Assembly (NCBI RefSeq): GCF_900115665.1
Contig: NZ_FOXH01000002.1
Span: 327,670 to 391,669 of the forward strand
Reading direction: 5' to 3'
Length of the DNA stretch: 64,000 nt
From: Pseudarcicella hirudinis
GTDB lineage: Bacteria; Bacteroidota; Bacteroidia; Cytophagales; Spirosomataceae
In this document: in pieces, positions 53,147 to 63,816 of the stretch
How positions within the stretch are numbered: position 1 is the first letter of the stretch
Layout: every line of letters starts with the position of its first letter
Notes under the pieces: model-generated
The model's database searches: none
The model's input: only the letters and a program-made list of their open reading frames with translations
Told to the model about the DNA's origin: nothing
Program-made: the position numbers and the translations under genes

Positions 53147-56100
53147 ATGAAACATTTTATACATCAATTATTCAGACTGTTATCGATTATAACTCTCCTT
53201 ACTACATCAACGATAACATTTGGTCAGATATCCCCGGGGGATATCGCCATCATCGGTATCAATGCCGATGACACTTTCCCGAACCAGCGCTGGGCTTTTG
53301 TGGTATTAGCTGACATTCCGGCATCAACCGTTATCCATTTTACAGATGCAGGGATAACCAACACAGGAGTATTCAATGTGAATGCTGTTAATGAAGGACA
53401 TATGACCTGGACTACCCCTTCTAAAATCACCGCAGGAACAGTCTTTTTTTGTACAAATTCAGGAATCTCAGGGCAAACAGTCACAGGATCTTTGGGTGGT
53501 ACAACCAATGGTTTCCCCGGAACAGGGGATCAGATTATTGTATATACAGGAACATCCGGAACAACAACAGGCGCTACTTTTATATATGCTTTAAATACAG
53601 GACAATCAAGCACAAATTATCCTTCACTAGGGTCATGGCAGACCACTACGACTAATACCGGTGATAATTTGTCCTATGCACCTCCGGGTCTTGCCTCTAC
53701 TAATGAAGCTGTACTTACTTCCAATTCATCTACAGGTTTCCTCTCATCAGGAACGGGAGCATCAGGAAGTGCCAACTACGGATTTGATAACATGTATTAT
53801 GCCGGAACAACCTCCGGAACAAAAACCAGTATTCTGGCTGCAATAGCTAACCCTTCCAATTGGCTGGGAGATAACTCAACCGCATGGAATCTTTCTTCAG
53901 GCGGAGTATTTCCTGCTACATTTACTTTGCCTTCTGCACCAACAGTAACTACCACTGCGCAATCGGGAGTTAGTACTACTTCTGCAACTTTAGGTGGAAA
54001 TGTTACAGCAGACGGAGGAGCCAGTGTAACAGATCGTGGAATAGTTTGGTCAACAAGTTCTAATCCGACAACCGCAGATAATAAAGTGGGTAATGGAAGT
54101 GGAACGGGAAGTTTTAGTGCAAGTGTACCCGGGCTTCCGCAAGGAGCTACCGTTTATGTTAAAGCCTATGCAATTAACTCAGTTAATACTGGTTACGGAA
54201 ATCAGATTTCTTTCTCAACAAATACTGTTGTCTCTTCTATTTCAAGAGCCGGTTCGACCCCTACCAATGCAGGCACAGTAAGTTATAATGTAGTTTTTGC
54301 CCAGAGTGTGACTGGCGTGGATGTTTCAGATTTCAGTCTGACTACCACAGGCGTTTCATCGACTAGTATTTCAAGTGTTAGCGGATCAGGGACAAACTGG
54401 ACCATAACTGTTGGTACAGGCACAGGCTCAGGAACGATCAGATTAGATTTTACAGGTACAAGTGGGGTAACTCCCAATGTCAATGCAGCGTTTACTTCAG
54501 GAGAGGTTTATACAATAGATAAAACGGCTCCGACTGTTGCTATATCAAGTTCTGCCTCTAATCCGACCAATGCGAGTCCGATTACGGTCAATTTTAATTT
54601 CAGCGAAAGTGTTACCGGTTTTGTGATCGGAGATATTACAGTAGCAGGAGGAACAAAATCCAATTTTACAGGTTCCGGTTCATCTTATTCTGTAGATATC
54701 ACCCCGACAGCAGACGGAACAATAACAGTTGATGTTGCTGCCGCAGTAGCAACAGATGCAGCAGGAAACGGAAATACAGCAGCGACGCAGTTTAGTATTG
54801 TTTCTGATAGATCTGTACCAAATGTTACGATTTCAAGTACTTCTGCAAGTCCGACCAATGCGAGTCCGATTACGGTTAATTTTACTTTCAGTAAAAGTGT
54901 TACCGGGTTTACCATCGGAGATATTACAGTAGCAGGCGGCACAAAATCTAATTTTACAGGCTCAGGTTCAAGTTATTCTGTAGATGTTACGCCTTCAGCA
55001 GACGGTACAATTACGGTGGATGTAGCAGCGGGTGTAGCGGTGGATGTATTTTCAAATCCGAATACAGCAGCGACACAATTCAGTATTGTTTCAGATCGGA
55101 CAGCACCGACAGTAACGATTACAAGTGTTACATCGAGTCCGACCAATGCGAGTCCGATTACAGTTAATTTTACATTCAATGAAAATGTGACTGGTTTTGT
55201 GATTGGAGATATTACAGTAGCCGGAGCGACCAAATCTAATTTCACGGGTTCCGGTTCAAGTTATTCAGTAGATATAACACCAACAGCAGATGGAACAATA
55301 ACGGTAAATGTTGCTGGAAATGTAGCAAACGATGCAGCAGGAAACGGAAATACGGCAGCAACGCAATTCAGTATTGTATCTGACCGGACAGCACCGACGG
55401 TAACAATTACCAGTACCTCGACCAGTCCTACAAGTAATAGTCCCATTACAGTTAATTTCACATTCAGTGAAAATGTTACGGGTTTTGCCATCGGAGATAT
55501 TACAGTAGCGGGTGGGACCAAATCCAATTTCACAGGTTCGGGTTCAAGCTATTCAGTAGATGTTACTCCGACAGCAGACGGAACGATCACTGTGAATGTA
55601 GCTGCAGGTGTAGCTACAGATGCAGTTGGTAACAATAATACAGCAGCAACGCAATTTAGTATAGTATCTGACAGAACAGCACCAACAGTTGTTATCTCAA
55701 GTACCTCAACAAGCCCGACAAATGCTAATCCTATCGTAGTTAACTTCACATTTAATGAAAGTGTTACCGGATTTACAATTGGGGATATTACAGTAGCAGG
55801 CGGTACAAAAGGGAACTTCACAGGTTCGGGTTCAAGTTATTCAGTAGAAGTTACACCTACAGCAGACGGTACAATTACGGTTGATGTAGCTGCGGGTGTA
55901 GCCAATGATTTGGCAGGAAATCCAAATACAGCAGCGACACAATTCAGTATAGTATCAGACAGAACAGCACCGACAGTAACAATTACGAGTGTCACAACAA
56001 GTCCGACCAATGCGAGTCCTATTACAGTTAATTTCACATTCAGTAAAAATGTTACGGGTTTTGTAATCGGAGATATTACAGTAGCCGGAGCGACCAAATC

Positions 56101-59100
56101 TAATTTCACGGGTTCCGGTTCAAGTTATTCAGTAGATATAACGCCAACAGCAGATGGAACAATTACGGTAAATGTTGCCGGAAATGTAGCAAACGATGCA
56201 GCAGGAAACGGAAATACGGCAGCAACGCAATTCAGTATAGTATCAGACCGGACAGCACCGACTGTAACAATTACCAGTACCTCGACCAGTCCTACAAGTA
56301 ATAGCCCTATTACAGTTAATTTCACATTCAGTGAAAATGTTACGGGTTTTGCCATCGGAGATATTACAGTAGCGGGCGGAACCAAATCCAATTTCACAGG
56401 TTCAGGTTCAAGTTATTCGGTAGATGTTACTCCAACAGCAGATGGAACGATCACAGTAGATGTAGCCGCAGGTGTAGCTACTGATGCGGTTGGTAACAAT
56501 AATACCGCCGCAACGCAATTTAGTATAGTATCTGACAAAACATCTCCAACAGTTGTCATCTCAAGTACTTCAACAAGCCCGACTAATGCTAATCCTATCG
56601 TAGTTAACTTCACATTTAATGAAAGTGTTACCGGGTTTGCCATCGGAGATATCACGGTAGCGGGCGGTACAAAAGGGAACTTCACAGGTTCGGGTTCAAG
56701 TTATTCAGTAGAAGTTACACCTACGGCAGATGGAACGATCACTGTAGATGTAGCTGCGGGTGTAGCCAATGATCTGGCAGGAAATCCGAATACAGCAGCG
56801 ACACAATTCAGTATAGTATCAGACAGAACAGCACCGACAGTAACAATTACAAGTGTTACAACAAGTCCGACCAATGCGAGTCCTATTACAGTTAATTTCA
56901 CATTCAGTAAAAATGTGACTGGTTTTGTAATCGGAGATATTACGGTAGCGGGAGCGACCAAATCTAATTTCACGGGTTCCGGTTCAAGTTATTCAGTAGA
57001 TATAACGCCAACAGCGGATGGAACAATTACAGTAAATGTTGCTGGAAATGTAGCAAACGATGCAGCAGGAAACGGAAATACGGCAGCAACGCAATTCAGT
57101 ATAGTATCAGACCGTACAGCACCTACGGTAGCAATTACCAGTACCTCGACCAGTCCTACAAGTAATAGCCCTATTACAGTTAATTTCACATTCAGTGAAA
57201 ATGTTACGGGTTTTGCCATCGGAGATATTACAGTAGCGGGCGGGACCAAATCCAATTTCACAGGTTCCGGTTCAAGTTATTCAGTAGATGTTACTCCAAC
57301 AGCAGACGGAACGATCACAGTAGATGTAGCCGCAGGTGTAGCTACAGATGCAGTTGGTAACAATAATACCGCAGCGACGCAATTTAGTATAGTATCTGAC
57401 AGAACAGCACCAACAGTTGTCATCTCAAGTACCTCAACAAGCCCGACAAATGCTAATCCGATTGTTATTAATATTAATTTCAACAAGAATGTTACAGGAT
57501 TTGTGATCGGAGATATCACGGTAGCGGGCGGTACAAAAGGGAACTTCACAGGTTCGGGTTCAAGTTATTCAGTAGAAGTTACACCTACAGCAGACGGTAC
57601 AATTACGGTTGATGTAGCTGCGGGTGTAGCCAATGATTTGTCAGGAAATCCGAATACAGCAGCGACGCAATTCAGTATAGTATCAGACAGAACAGCACCG
57701 GTAGCGACAATAACCAGTACCTCAACAAGTCCTACAAATGCCAGCCCGATAGTAGTTAATATCAATTTCAGTAAAAATGTTACGGGATTTGTGATTGGAG
57801 ATATTATTGTAGCGGGAGGGACAAAATCCAATTTTACAGGTTCGGGTTCAAGTTATTCAGTAAATATTACACCATCAGCAGACGGAACAATTACGGTCGA
57901 TGTTGGGGCAGGAGCAGCCAATGATGCAGCAGGTAATGGAAACCCTGCAGCCACGCAGTTTAGTATAGTCTCGGATAGAACTATTCCAACTGTAACAATT
58001 GCAAGTGCCTCAGCTAGTCCGACGAATGCCAGTCCTGTTACGGTTAATTTTACTTTCAGTAAAAGTGTTACCGGATTTGCCATCGGAGATATCACTGTGG
58101 CAGGAGGCTCCAAATCTAATTTCACAGGTTCGGGAACATCCTATTCGGTTGACATTACTCCTTCCGGAGACGGAACCATAACCGTTGATGTGGCTGCAGG
58201 TGTAGCAACTGATGGTACGGGGAATGGGAATGCTGCGGCAACGCAATTTAGTATTGTGTCGGACAGAACTGCTCCGACAGTCGCCATTTCAAGCACTTCA
58301 ACGAGTCCTACAAACGCCAGTCCTATCGTGGTAAACTTCACTTTTAGTGAGAGCGTTACCGGATTTACTATCGGAGATATTACAGTAGCAGGCGGGACAA
58401 AAGGAAATTTCACAGGTTCCGGGTCAAATTATTCAGTGGAAATCACGCCGGGCGGTGATGGAACGATTACAGTAAATGTAGGTGCAGGTGTTGCTAATGA
58501 TCTGGCGGGTAATGGCAACACAGCAGCTACTCAGTTCAGCATTGTATCTGACATGACTGCTCCAACAGTAGTAATCTCAAGTACTTCAACGAGTCCTACA
58601 AATGCCAGTCCGATTACGGTTAATTTTACATTCAGTGAAAATGTTACCGGATTTGCCGTGGGAGATATCACTGTAGCAGGAGGAACCAAGTCTAATTTTA
58701 CCGGCTCAGGATCATCTTATTCAGTTGATATAACGCCTGCTGCAGATGGAACAATTACTGTTAACGTAGGAGGAAATGCAGCAAATGATGCGGCAGGTAA
58801 CGGAAATACTGAGGCTACTCAGTTCAGCATTGTTTCAGAAAGAACTAATCCTTCTGTGTCTGTTTCAAGTACCTCAACGAGTCCTACAAATACCAGTCCG
58901 ATTACGGTTAATTTTACATTCAGTAAAAATGTTACCGGATTTGTTATCGGAGATATTACTGTAGCCGGAGGTTCTAAGTCTAACTTTACTGGCTCTGGTT
59001 CAGGTTATTCAGTAGATGTTACCCCAACAGGAGATGGAACCATAACAGTCGATGTAGCTGCAAATGTGGCAAATGATGGAGCGAATAATGGAAATACGGC

Positions 59101-62100
59101 AGCGACGCAATTTAGTATTGTATCAGACAGAACCGCTCCGACAGTCGCCATTTCAAGCACTTCAACGAGTCCTACAAACGCCAGTCCTATCGTGGTAAAC
59201 TTCACTTTTAGTGAGAGCGTTACCGGATTTGCCATCGGAGATATTACTGTAGCCGGCGGGACAAAAGGAAATTTCACAGGTTCCGGGTCAAATTATTCAG
59301 TGGAAATCACGCCGGGCGGTGATGGAACGATTACAGTAAATGTAGGTGCAGGTGTTGCTAATGATCTGGCGGGTAATGGCAACACAGCAGCTACTCAGTT
59401 CAGTATCGTATCTGACCGTACTAAGCCGGGTGTCACAATTGCCAGCACCTCATCCAATCCGACTTCTACCAGTCCTATTCCTCTTACCTTTGTTTTCAGT
59501 AAAAGTGTAAGTGATTTTACCAATGGAGATGTCGTTGTTTCAGGTGGATCACTCAGTAATTTCACAGGTTCCGGAACAAATTATTCAGCTGACCTTTTAC
59601 CGTCAATTAATGGTACAATCACGGTGGATGTTCCGGCTAATATAGCTGTTGACGGAAGTGGAAATAATAATACTGCAGCTACTCAGTTTTCAATACAGTA
59701 CGTAAATAATCCTCCTGTACTGATAACCAGCGGAGGACCTACCGCATTTATTCAGGGAACAACTCCATCTGTGGTGATAGATCCCGGTGTTACTGTTTCT
59801 GATATAGATGATCTTACTTTGAGAAGCGGGACTGTTTCGATTGCCGTAAATTTCCAGAGTGGAGAAGATGTTTTGTCTTTTGATTATGATGCAGGAACTA
59901 TGGGGAATATTACCGGGTCTTATTCAGCAGGTGTAATGTCCTTAAGTTCAGCCAGCCCTTATGCAACCGTAGCTCAATGGCAGGCGGCTTTCAGGGCAGT
60001 TAAGTACTCAAATACTTCAGCCACCCCTAACACGGGTAGCCGGACAACATCATTTGTCGTTAATGACGGCCAGAACAACAGTACTGCTTATGGCAAAATC
60101 ATTACAATTACTCCCAAACCAATCATTACAGTAGCGGCAATTCTGGTAGTATCCGGAACAAAAGGAACATTGGAAGCAACAGGATGTACCGGAGGTACCG
60201 TTAACTGGTTCGGAAGTTCTAGTACAGCAGACCTTACTGTTTTAGGAACAGGGGTAACATTCCAGTCTCCTGATCCGGTTACAGCAGCAATTTCTTTTTA
60301 TGCACAATGTACAATCGGCCTGGCAGTAAGTGACAGAACAGAAGGTAAGATTACCCTGAGAGATTGTTCGGGACTTATTGCATCGGCAGGACCGGGAGGA
60401 ACTTTTACAGGTTTGGAAACCTATAAACTGACCGGCGTTACAACTGCCTCCGGAGGAACAACTCCTTATACCTATGAATGGACAACATCACCTGTGGTCA
60501 GCATCGATGATGCAACTATTGCTAATCCTGAAGTGGGTCCTTTTACCCAGAATACTACGGTAAATATTAAAGTTACAGACGACTTTGGCTGTTCTTCAAC
60601 CAGCTCTGTTGTAGTAAATTACGATGAGTGCCGATTGTCGGCAACGATTACCGGAAACGGGGATTTATGTTCATCCTCACAGGTTACCCTGACAGTAAAT
60701 GTAACCGGTGCTAAAAATCCTGTCAGCTATTTATGGTGTGATAATTCAACCGGAAGCTCTTTGGTGGTAACCACTCCGAATACTTATTGCCTGAAGGTTA
60801 CCGATGCCAGCGGTTGTACGCATTTTGAGCAGGTAGTTGTAACTAAAACGGCACTTTCCACGCCGACAATTGCAGTAGTGGGTGGTACCAACCCTTTAAT
60901 CGGACCAGGATCGGTAATATTAGAAGCTGATTGCGATGGTAATTCTGTTAACTGGTTCGATGCAAATAATAACCTGTTACCAAATGTAAGTCTGAACTCT
61001 TTCCGTTATGAAACTGTAATACTAAGTTCAAGTACAACTTTCTATGCGGAATGTAATAAAAGTACCTGTACCAGTTCAAGGGGAAGTATTTATATAACCG
61101 TTATCCCATTACCTGACGCTCCGACGCTTGATGCTCCGATTTTATGCGACTGGGGTAAGCCAACTGTTAATGCCACAGGATGTGCCGGAACTGTTAACTG
61201 GTATTGGTGGGCTTCAGGAGGCAATCCTATTGCCACAGGAAATGCATTTATGTCTCCGGATGTATTTAAAACTTCTGATTATGTTTATGCAGATTGCGAA
61301 GTTGGTGGTATTCATAGTTTAAGAGTGAGAACATTGGTTACCATTTCGCCACTTCCGGAAGCCAGTATCAAGGTTATGAGCGGAAAAGTAGCTTTCTGTG
61401 CAGGTGATGCCACAACGCTGATCGGGAATAACGACAGAGAGGTAAAAGGCTATCAATGGAAAAAAGACGGACAAATACTTGGCGGACGTACCAACCGTGA
61501 ACTGGGAGTCAGTGAATCGGGTCGTTATTCAGTCATTACATTCAGTGACCGTTGTCAGAGAGAATCAGAATCGGTAATGATTACGGCTGTTCCGCTTCCG
61601 AGTGCTCCGGTGATTGTGCCAAAATCTTCATTGAGCTTCTGCCAGGGGCTTTCGGTACAACTTGTTGCTCAGACCCAGGGAGATTTTTCTGAATTACGCT
61701 GGTATAAGGAAGGAACAAATGTTGGTTATCAGAAGGAATACTGGGCTGAAATATCAGGTCGTTATTCTTTGAGAGCTACCAATTACCTTGGTTGTGTGTC
61801 TCCTGAATCCGGCTCTGTTTTTGTAAATGTTTTGCCAAATCCGGCTAAACCTAAAATTTATGCTGATGGAAAAACAACTGTTTGTGAAGATGTGAAAATT
61901 AACCTGACAATAAGTACAGATCCTGCTTTCAGATATAGCTGGTCTCGTCAGGATGGAAAAACATATGCTACTCAGTTTATTGCAGGGATAACCGAACGAG
62001 GTGTTTATGACCTGGTAGTTACAGACAATAATGGTTGTAATTCACCAAAAGCAACTCTTGAAGTGATCGTTCACAAATTGCCGGATGCTCCGATAATTAA

Positions 62101-63736
62101 AGCTTCCGGACCTACAGAGTTTTGTGAAGGAAGTAGTGTTGATTTAACCGCCAACGTTATTGAAACGCCAACTTCTCAGATCATCAGTTATGAGTGGAAA
62201 ACCGGAGAAAAAGGTACTGGTTTTAAAACAATTAAGGCTTTGCAGGGAAGTTCTTCAACGCGAAAATATGCGGTAAGAGCTACTGATCAGGTTGGGTGCG
62301 TGTCACTTTATTCTGAAGAAATTCTGATTAAAGTAAATCCGAATCCGGCTAAGCCATCTATTTCAGCAAATGCACCATTAACCTACTGTGATAATAATTT
62401 AACTACTTTAACCGCTACAAAAGCAACGAAATATCTGTGGTCCAGCGGAGAAACAACTCAAAGCATTAAACCGGGCATTTCAGGAAATTATGGACTGACC
62501 GTTGAAAATGATTTTGGCTGTAAATCTCCGCAATCAGATATTTTGACTGTGAAAGTGAATTTATCTCCGAATATTCCGGCAATAAAAGCAGATGGTTTAC
62601 TGGAATTTTGCGATGGAAATAAAGTGGAACTTACCGCTTCTTCAGATCCTGCCTATAAATCCTATTTATGGAATACTGCTGGAGGAAGTGCGGTAACGCC
62701 TAAAATTGTTGTACAAAAAACAGGTACTTATGTCGTTTCTGTGAAAAATGAGGTAGGTTGCAGTGCAGAGTCAGTACCGGTTTCAGTAAAAGTAAATGCG
62801 CTTCCGCAAAAACCTGTTATCTCGGCAAATGGAAATACTACTTTCTGTGATGGTGGTCAGGTAACTTTGAGTGTAGCCAATGCGCAAAAATATACATGGA
62901 ATACCAATGCTTCTTCTCAAACGCTTTTGGTGAAAAACTCAGGAAAATTTGCTGTAATCGTTACCAATGAATTTGGGTGTAATTCACTTCCTTCAGATAC
63001 ATTGAGCGTTACGGTAAATCCGAATCCGGCCAAGCCTTCTGTTTCTGCACAAAGTTCAACGACTTTCTGTGCCGATAGTAAGGTTACGCTAACATCAAGT
63101 ACGGAGTTTGGATACAGATGGTCTAACGGAGAAACCTCACAAAGTGTTGATCTTAATAAAACCGGAATGTTTACCGTAAAAGTAATAAACCAGTTCAATT
63201 GTATCTCCGTTTCTTCGGATGTTATTGCTACCCGGGCTTTGGATTTACCGGAAACACCGACTGTTTCGAAAACCGGGGTATTCAACCTTGAAGCAAACAG
63301 CTTTGGTCTGGGAGATGGTTATGAATGGAAACTTGCAGGAAAATTAATTGCTGATACTGCAAGCATCATAAAAGCAAGCAGTAATGGCAATTACTCAGTA
63401 AGAAAGAAAAAGGTTTATGTTGTAAATCAGGCGAATATGGTTTGTTACTCTGCCTCGGTTGAACGTACTTTCAAGGCTGAAGAAGCATATAATGGTCTGG
63501 GTGTTTATCCGAATCCGGTTTCCGGGGATAAGTTATTCATTGAAACACAATATAATCTTGAGAATGCAACTGTAACAATTTATGACAGAATGGGTGCTCC
63601 GATTTTTACAGGAAATATCACCCTGCTTGATGGTCGTTACTATATCAATATTAATACTTTAAATGATGGGCTTTATCTGTTGAGGGTTTCTTCATCCAAT
63701 TTCGACAGTAGTAAATGGGTGAGTGTCAAGAGATAG
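53147..63736 (+). CDS. Giant T9SS-exported surface protein with 18 Ig-like repeats (3529 aa)
   Basis: Signal peptide to about residue 26 (TFGQ). Residues about 27-255 form a beta-rich head (SPGDIAIIGINADD...WAFVVLADIP) resembling lamin-tail-like N-terminal domains of secreted proteins. An FN3-like domain (about 262-357) and a further Ig-like domain (about 358-460) follow. Residues 462-2189 are 18 repeats of exactly 96 aa (bacterial Ig-like, motifs PTNASPITVNFTFS, VTGFxIGDITVAGGTKSNF, ADGTITVDV, AxDAAGNGN). The DAAGNGN-type loops may bind calcium (inference). Then a cadherin-like region, PKD/SprB-like domains and eight Cys-paired Ig-like modules (about 2738-3371), then a type A sorting domain (about 3445-3529, LGVYPNPVSG). 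Likely a cell-surface adhesin or fibre exported by the type IX system. Ends at a strong terminator. Confidence 0.92.
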   Translation: MKHFIHQLFRLLSIITLLTTSTITFGQISPGDIAIIGINADDTFPNQRWAFVVLADIPASTVIHFTDAGITNTGVFNVNAVNEGHMTWTTPSKITAGTVFFCTNSGISGQTVTGSLGGTTNGFPGTGDQIIVYTGTSGTTTGATFIYALNTGQSSTNYPSLGSWQTTTTNTGDNLSYAPPGLASTNEAVLTSNSSTGFLSSGTGASGSANYGFDNMYYAGTTSGTKTSILAAIANPSNWLGDNSTAWNLSSGGVFPATFTLPSAPTVTTTAQSGVSTTSATLGGNVTADGGASVTDRGIVWSTSSNPTTADNKVGNGSGTGSFSASVPGLPQGATVYVKAYAINSVNTGYGNQISFSTNTVVSSISRAGSTPTNAGTVSYNVVFAQSVTGVDVSDFSLTTTGVSSTSISSVSGSGTNWTITVGTGTGSGTIRLDFTGTSGVTPNVNAAFTSGEVYTIDKTAPTVAISSSASNPTNASPITVNFNFSESVTGFVIGDITVAGGTKSNFTGSGSSYSVDITPTADGTITVDVAAAVATDAAGNGNTAATQFSIVSDRSVPNVTISSTSASPTNASPITVNFTFSKSVTGFTIGDITVAGGTKSNFTGSGSSYSVDVTPSADGTITVDVAAGVAVDVFSNPNTAATQFSIVSDRTAPTVTITSVTSSPTNASPITVNFTFNENVTGFVIGDITVAGATKSNFTGSGSSYSVDITPTADGTITVNVAGNVANDAAGNGNTAATQFSIVSDRTAPTVTITSTSTSPTSNSPITVNFTFSENVTGFAIGDITVAGGTKSNFTGSGSSYSVDVTPTADGTITVNVAAGVATDAVGNNNTAATQFSIVSDRTAPTVVISSTSTSPTNANPIVVNFTFNESVTGFTIGDITVAGGTKGNFTGSGSSYSVEVTPTADGTITVDVAAGVANDLAGNPNTAATQFSIVSDRTAPTVTITSVTTSPTNASPITVNFTFSKNVTGFVIGDITVAGATKSNFTGSGSSYSVDITPTADGTITVNVAGNVANDAAGNGNTAATQFSIVSDRTAPTVTITSTSTSPTSNSPITVNFTFSENVTGFAIGDITVAGGTKSNFTGSGSSYSVDVTPTADGTITVDVAAGVATDAVGNNNTAATQFSIVSDKTSPTVVISSTSTSPTNANPIVVNFTFNESVTGFAIGDITVAGGTKGNFTGSGSSYSVEVTPTADGTITVDVAAGVANDLAGNPNTAATQFSIVSDRTAPTVTITSVTTSPTNASPITVNFTFSKNVTGFVIGDITVAGATKSNFTGSGSSYSVDITPTADGTITVNVAGNVANDAAGNGNTAATQFSIVSDRTAPTVAITSTSTSPTSNSPITVNFTFSENVTGFAIGDITVAGGTKSNFTGSGSSYSVDVTPTADGTITVDVAAGVATDAVGNNNTAATQFSIVSDRTAPTVVISSTSTSPTNANPIVININFNKNVTGFVIGDITVAGGTKGNFTGSGSSYSVEVTPTADGTITVDVAAGVANDLSGNPNTAATQFSIVSDRTAPVATITSTSTSPTNASPIVVNINFSKNVTGFVIGDIIVAGGTKSNFTGSGSSYSVNITPSADGTITVDVGAGAANDAAGNGNPAATQFSIVSDRTIPTVTIASASASPTNASPVTVNFTFSKSVTGFAIGDITVAGGSKSNFTGSGTSYSVDITPSGDGTITVDVAAGVATDGTGNGNAAATQFSIVSDRTAPTVAISSTSTSPTNASPIVVNFTFSESVTGFTIGDITVAGGTKGNFTGSGSNYSVEITPGGDGTITVNVGAGVANDLAGNGNTAATQFSIVSDMTAPTVVISSTSTSPTNASPITVNFTFSENVTGFAVGDITVAGGTKSNFTGSGSSYSVDITPAADGTITVNVGGNAANDAAGNGNTEATQFSIVSERTNPSVSVSSTSTSPTNTSPITVNFTFSKNVTGFVIGDITVAGGSKSNFTGSGSGYSVDVTPTGDGTITVDVAANVANDGANNGNTAATQFSIVSDRTAPTVAISSTSTSPTNASPIVVNFTFSESVTGFAIGDITVAGGTKGNFTGSGSNYSVEITPGGDGTITVNVGAGVANDLAGNGNTAATQFSIVSDRTKPGVTIASTSSNPTSTSPIPLTFVFSKSVSDFTNGDVVVSGGSLSNFTGSGTNYSADLLPSINGTITVDVPANIAVDGSGNNNTAATQFSIQYVNNPPVLITSGGPTAFIQGTTPSVVIDPGVTVSDIDDLTLRSGTVSIAVNFQSGEDVLSFDYDAGTMGNITGSYSAGVMSLSSASPYATVAQWQAAFRAVKYSNTSATPNTGSRTTSFVVNDGQNNSTAYGKIITITPKPIITVAAILVVSGTKGTLEATGCTGGTVNWFGSSSTADLTVLGTGVTFQSPDPVTAAISFYAQCTIGLAVSDRTEGKITLRDCSGLIASAGPGGTFTGLETYKLTGVTTASGGTTPYTYEWTTSPVVSIDDATIANPEVGPFTQNTTVNIKVTDDFGCSSTSSVVVNYDECRLSATITGNGDLCSSSQVTLTVNVTGAKNPVSYLWCDNSTGSSLVVTTPNTYCLKVTDASGCTHFEQVVVTKTALSTPTIAVVGGTNPLIGPGSVILEADCDGNSVNWFDANNNLLPNVSLNSFRYETVILSSSTTFYAECNKSTCTSSRGSIYITVIPLPDAPTLDAPILCDWGKPTVNATGCAGTVNWYWWASGGNPIATGNAFMSPDVFKTSDYVYADCEVGGIHSLRVRTLVTISPLPEASIKVMSGKVAFCAGDATTLIGNNDREVKGYQWKKDGQILGGRTNRELGVSESGRYSVITFSDRCQRESESVMITAVPLPSAPVIVPKSSLSFCQGLSVQLVAQTQGDFSELRWYKEGTNVGYQKEYWAEISGRYSLRATNYLGCVSPESGSVFVNVLPNPAKPKIYADGKTTVCEDVKINLTISTDPAFRYSWSRQDGKTYATQFIAGITERGVYDLVVTDNNGCNSPKATLEVIVHKLPDAPIIKASGPTEFCEGSSVDLTANVIETPTSQIISYEWKTGEKGTGFKTIKALQGSSSTRKYAVRATDQVGCVSLYSEEILIKVNPNPAKPSISANAPLTYCDNNLTTLTATKATKYLWSSGETTQSIKPGISGNYGLTVENDFGCKSPQSDILTVKVNLSPNIPAIKADGLLEFCDGNKVELTASSDPAYKSYLWNTAGGSAVTPKIVVQKTGTYVVSVKNEVGCSAESVPVSVKVNALPQKPVISANGNTTFCDGGQVTLSVANAQKYTWNTNASSQTLLVKNSGKFAVIVTNEFGCNSLPSDTLSVTVNPNPAKPSVSAQSSTTFCADSKVTLTSSTEFGYRWSNGETSQSVDLNKTGMFTVKVINQFNCISVSSDVIATRALDLPETPTVSKTGVFNLEANSFGLGDGYEWKLAGKLIADTASIIKASSNGNYSVRKKKVYVVNQANMVCYSASVERTFKAEEAYNGLGVYPNPVSGDKLFIETQYNLENATVTIYDRMGAPIFTGNITLLDGRYYININTLNDGLYLLRVSSSNFDSSKWVSVKR
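54530..59713 (+). repeat. 18 tandem 288-bp coding repeats with 864-bp higher-order structure
   Basis: Units begin at 54530 and every 288 bp thereafter (54818, 55106, 55394 and so on to 59426), each at a Pro codon, with no length change in any copy. Units 3-5 (55106-55969), 6-8 (55970-56833) and 9-11 (56834-57697) are three near-identical copies of an 864-bp block. Units 14 (58274) and 17 (59138), again 864 bp apart, differ at fewer than about ten bases. Confidence 0.95.
61360..63260 (+). repeat. Eight Cys-paired Ig-like modules in the giant protein
   Basis: Diverged modules of about 72-88 aa, each with an early Cys (FCAGD, FCQGL, VCEDV, FCEGS, YCDNN, FCDGN, FCDGG, FCADS) and a late Cys (usually GC after a VTN-like strand), joined by NPNPAKPSI-type linkers. 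A distinct repeat family from the 288-bp array. Confidence 0.8.
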
Positions 63737-63754
63737 ATAAACGGTGTAACTAAT

Positions 63755-63796
63755 AAAAAACCTGGTTTGAGGAAAATTCCCAGCCAGGTTTTTTTT
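63755..63796 (+). terminator. Terminator of the giant protein gene
   Basis: AAAAAACCTGG (63755-63765) pairs with CCAGGTTTTTT (63784-63794), with further T to 63796. Confidence 0.88.
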
Positions 63797-63816
63797 ATGA
63801 TTTTTTGAAAATGAAA

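Noticed and set aside
54685-59277. Series of about 90-codon open frames on the minus strand, one per 288 bp
   Set aside because: They recur with the exact period of the plus-strand repeats and are the antisense shadow of one conserved coding unit; their start and stop fall at the same point in each repeat.
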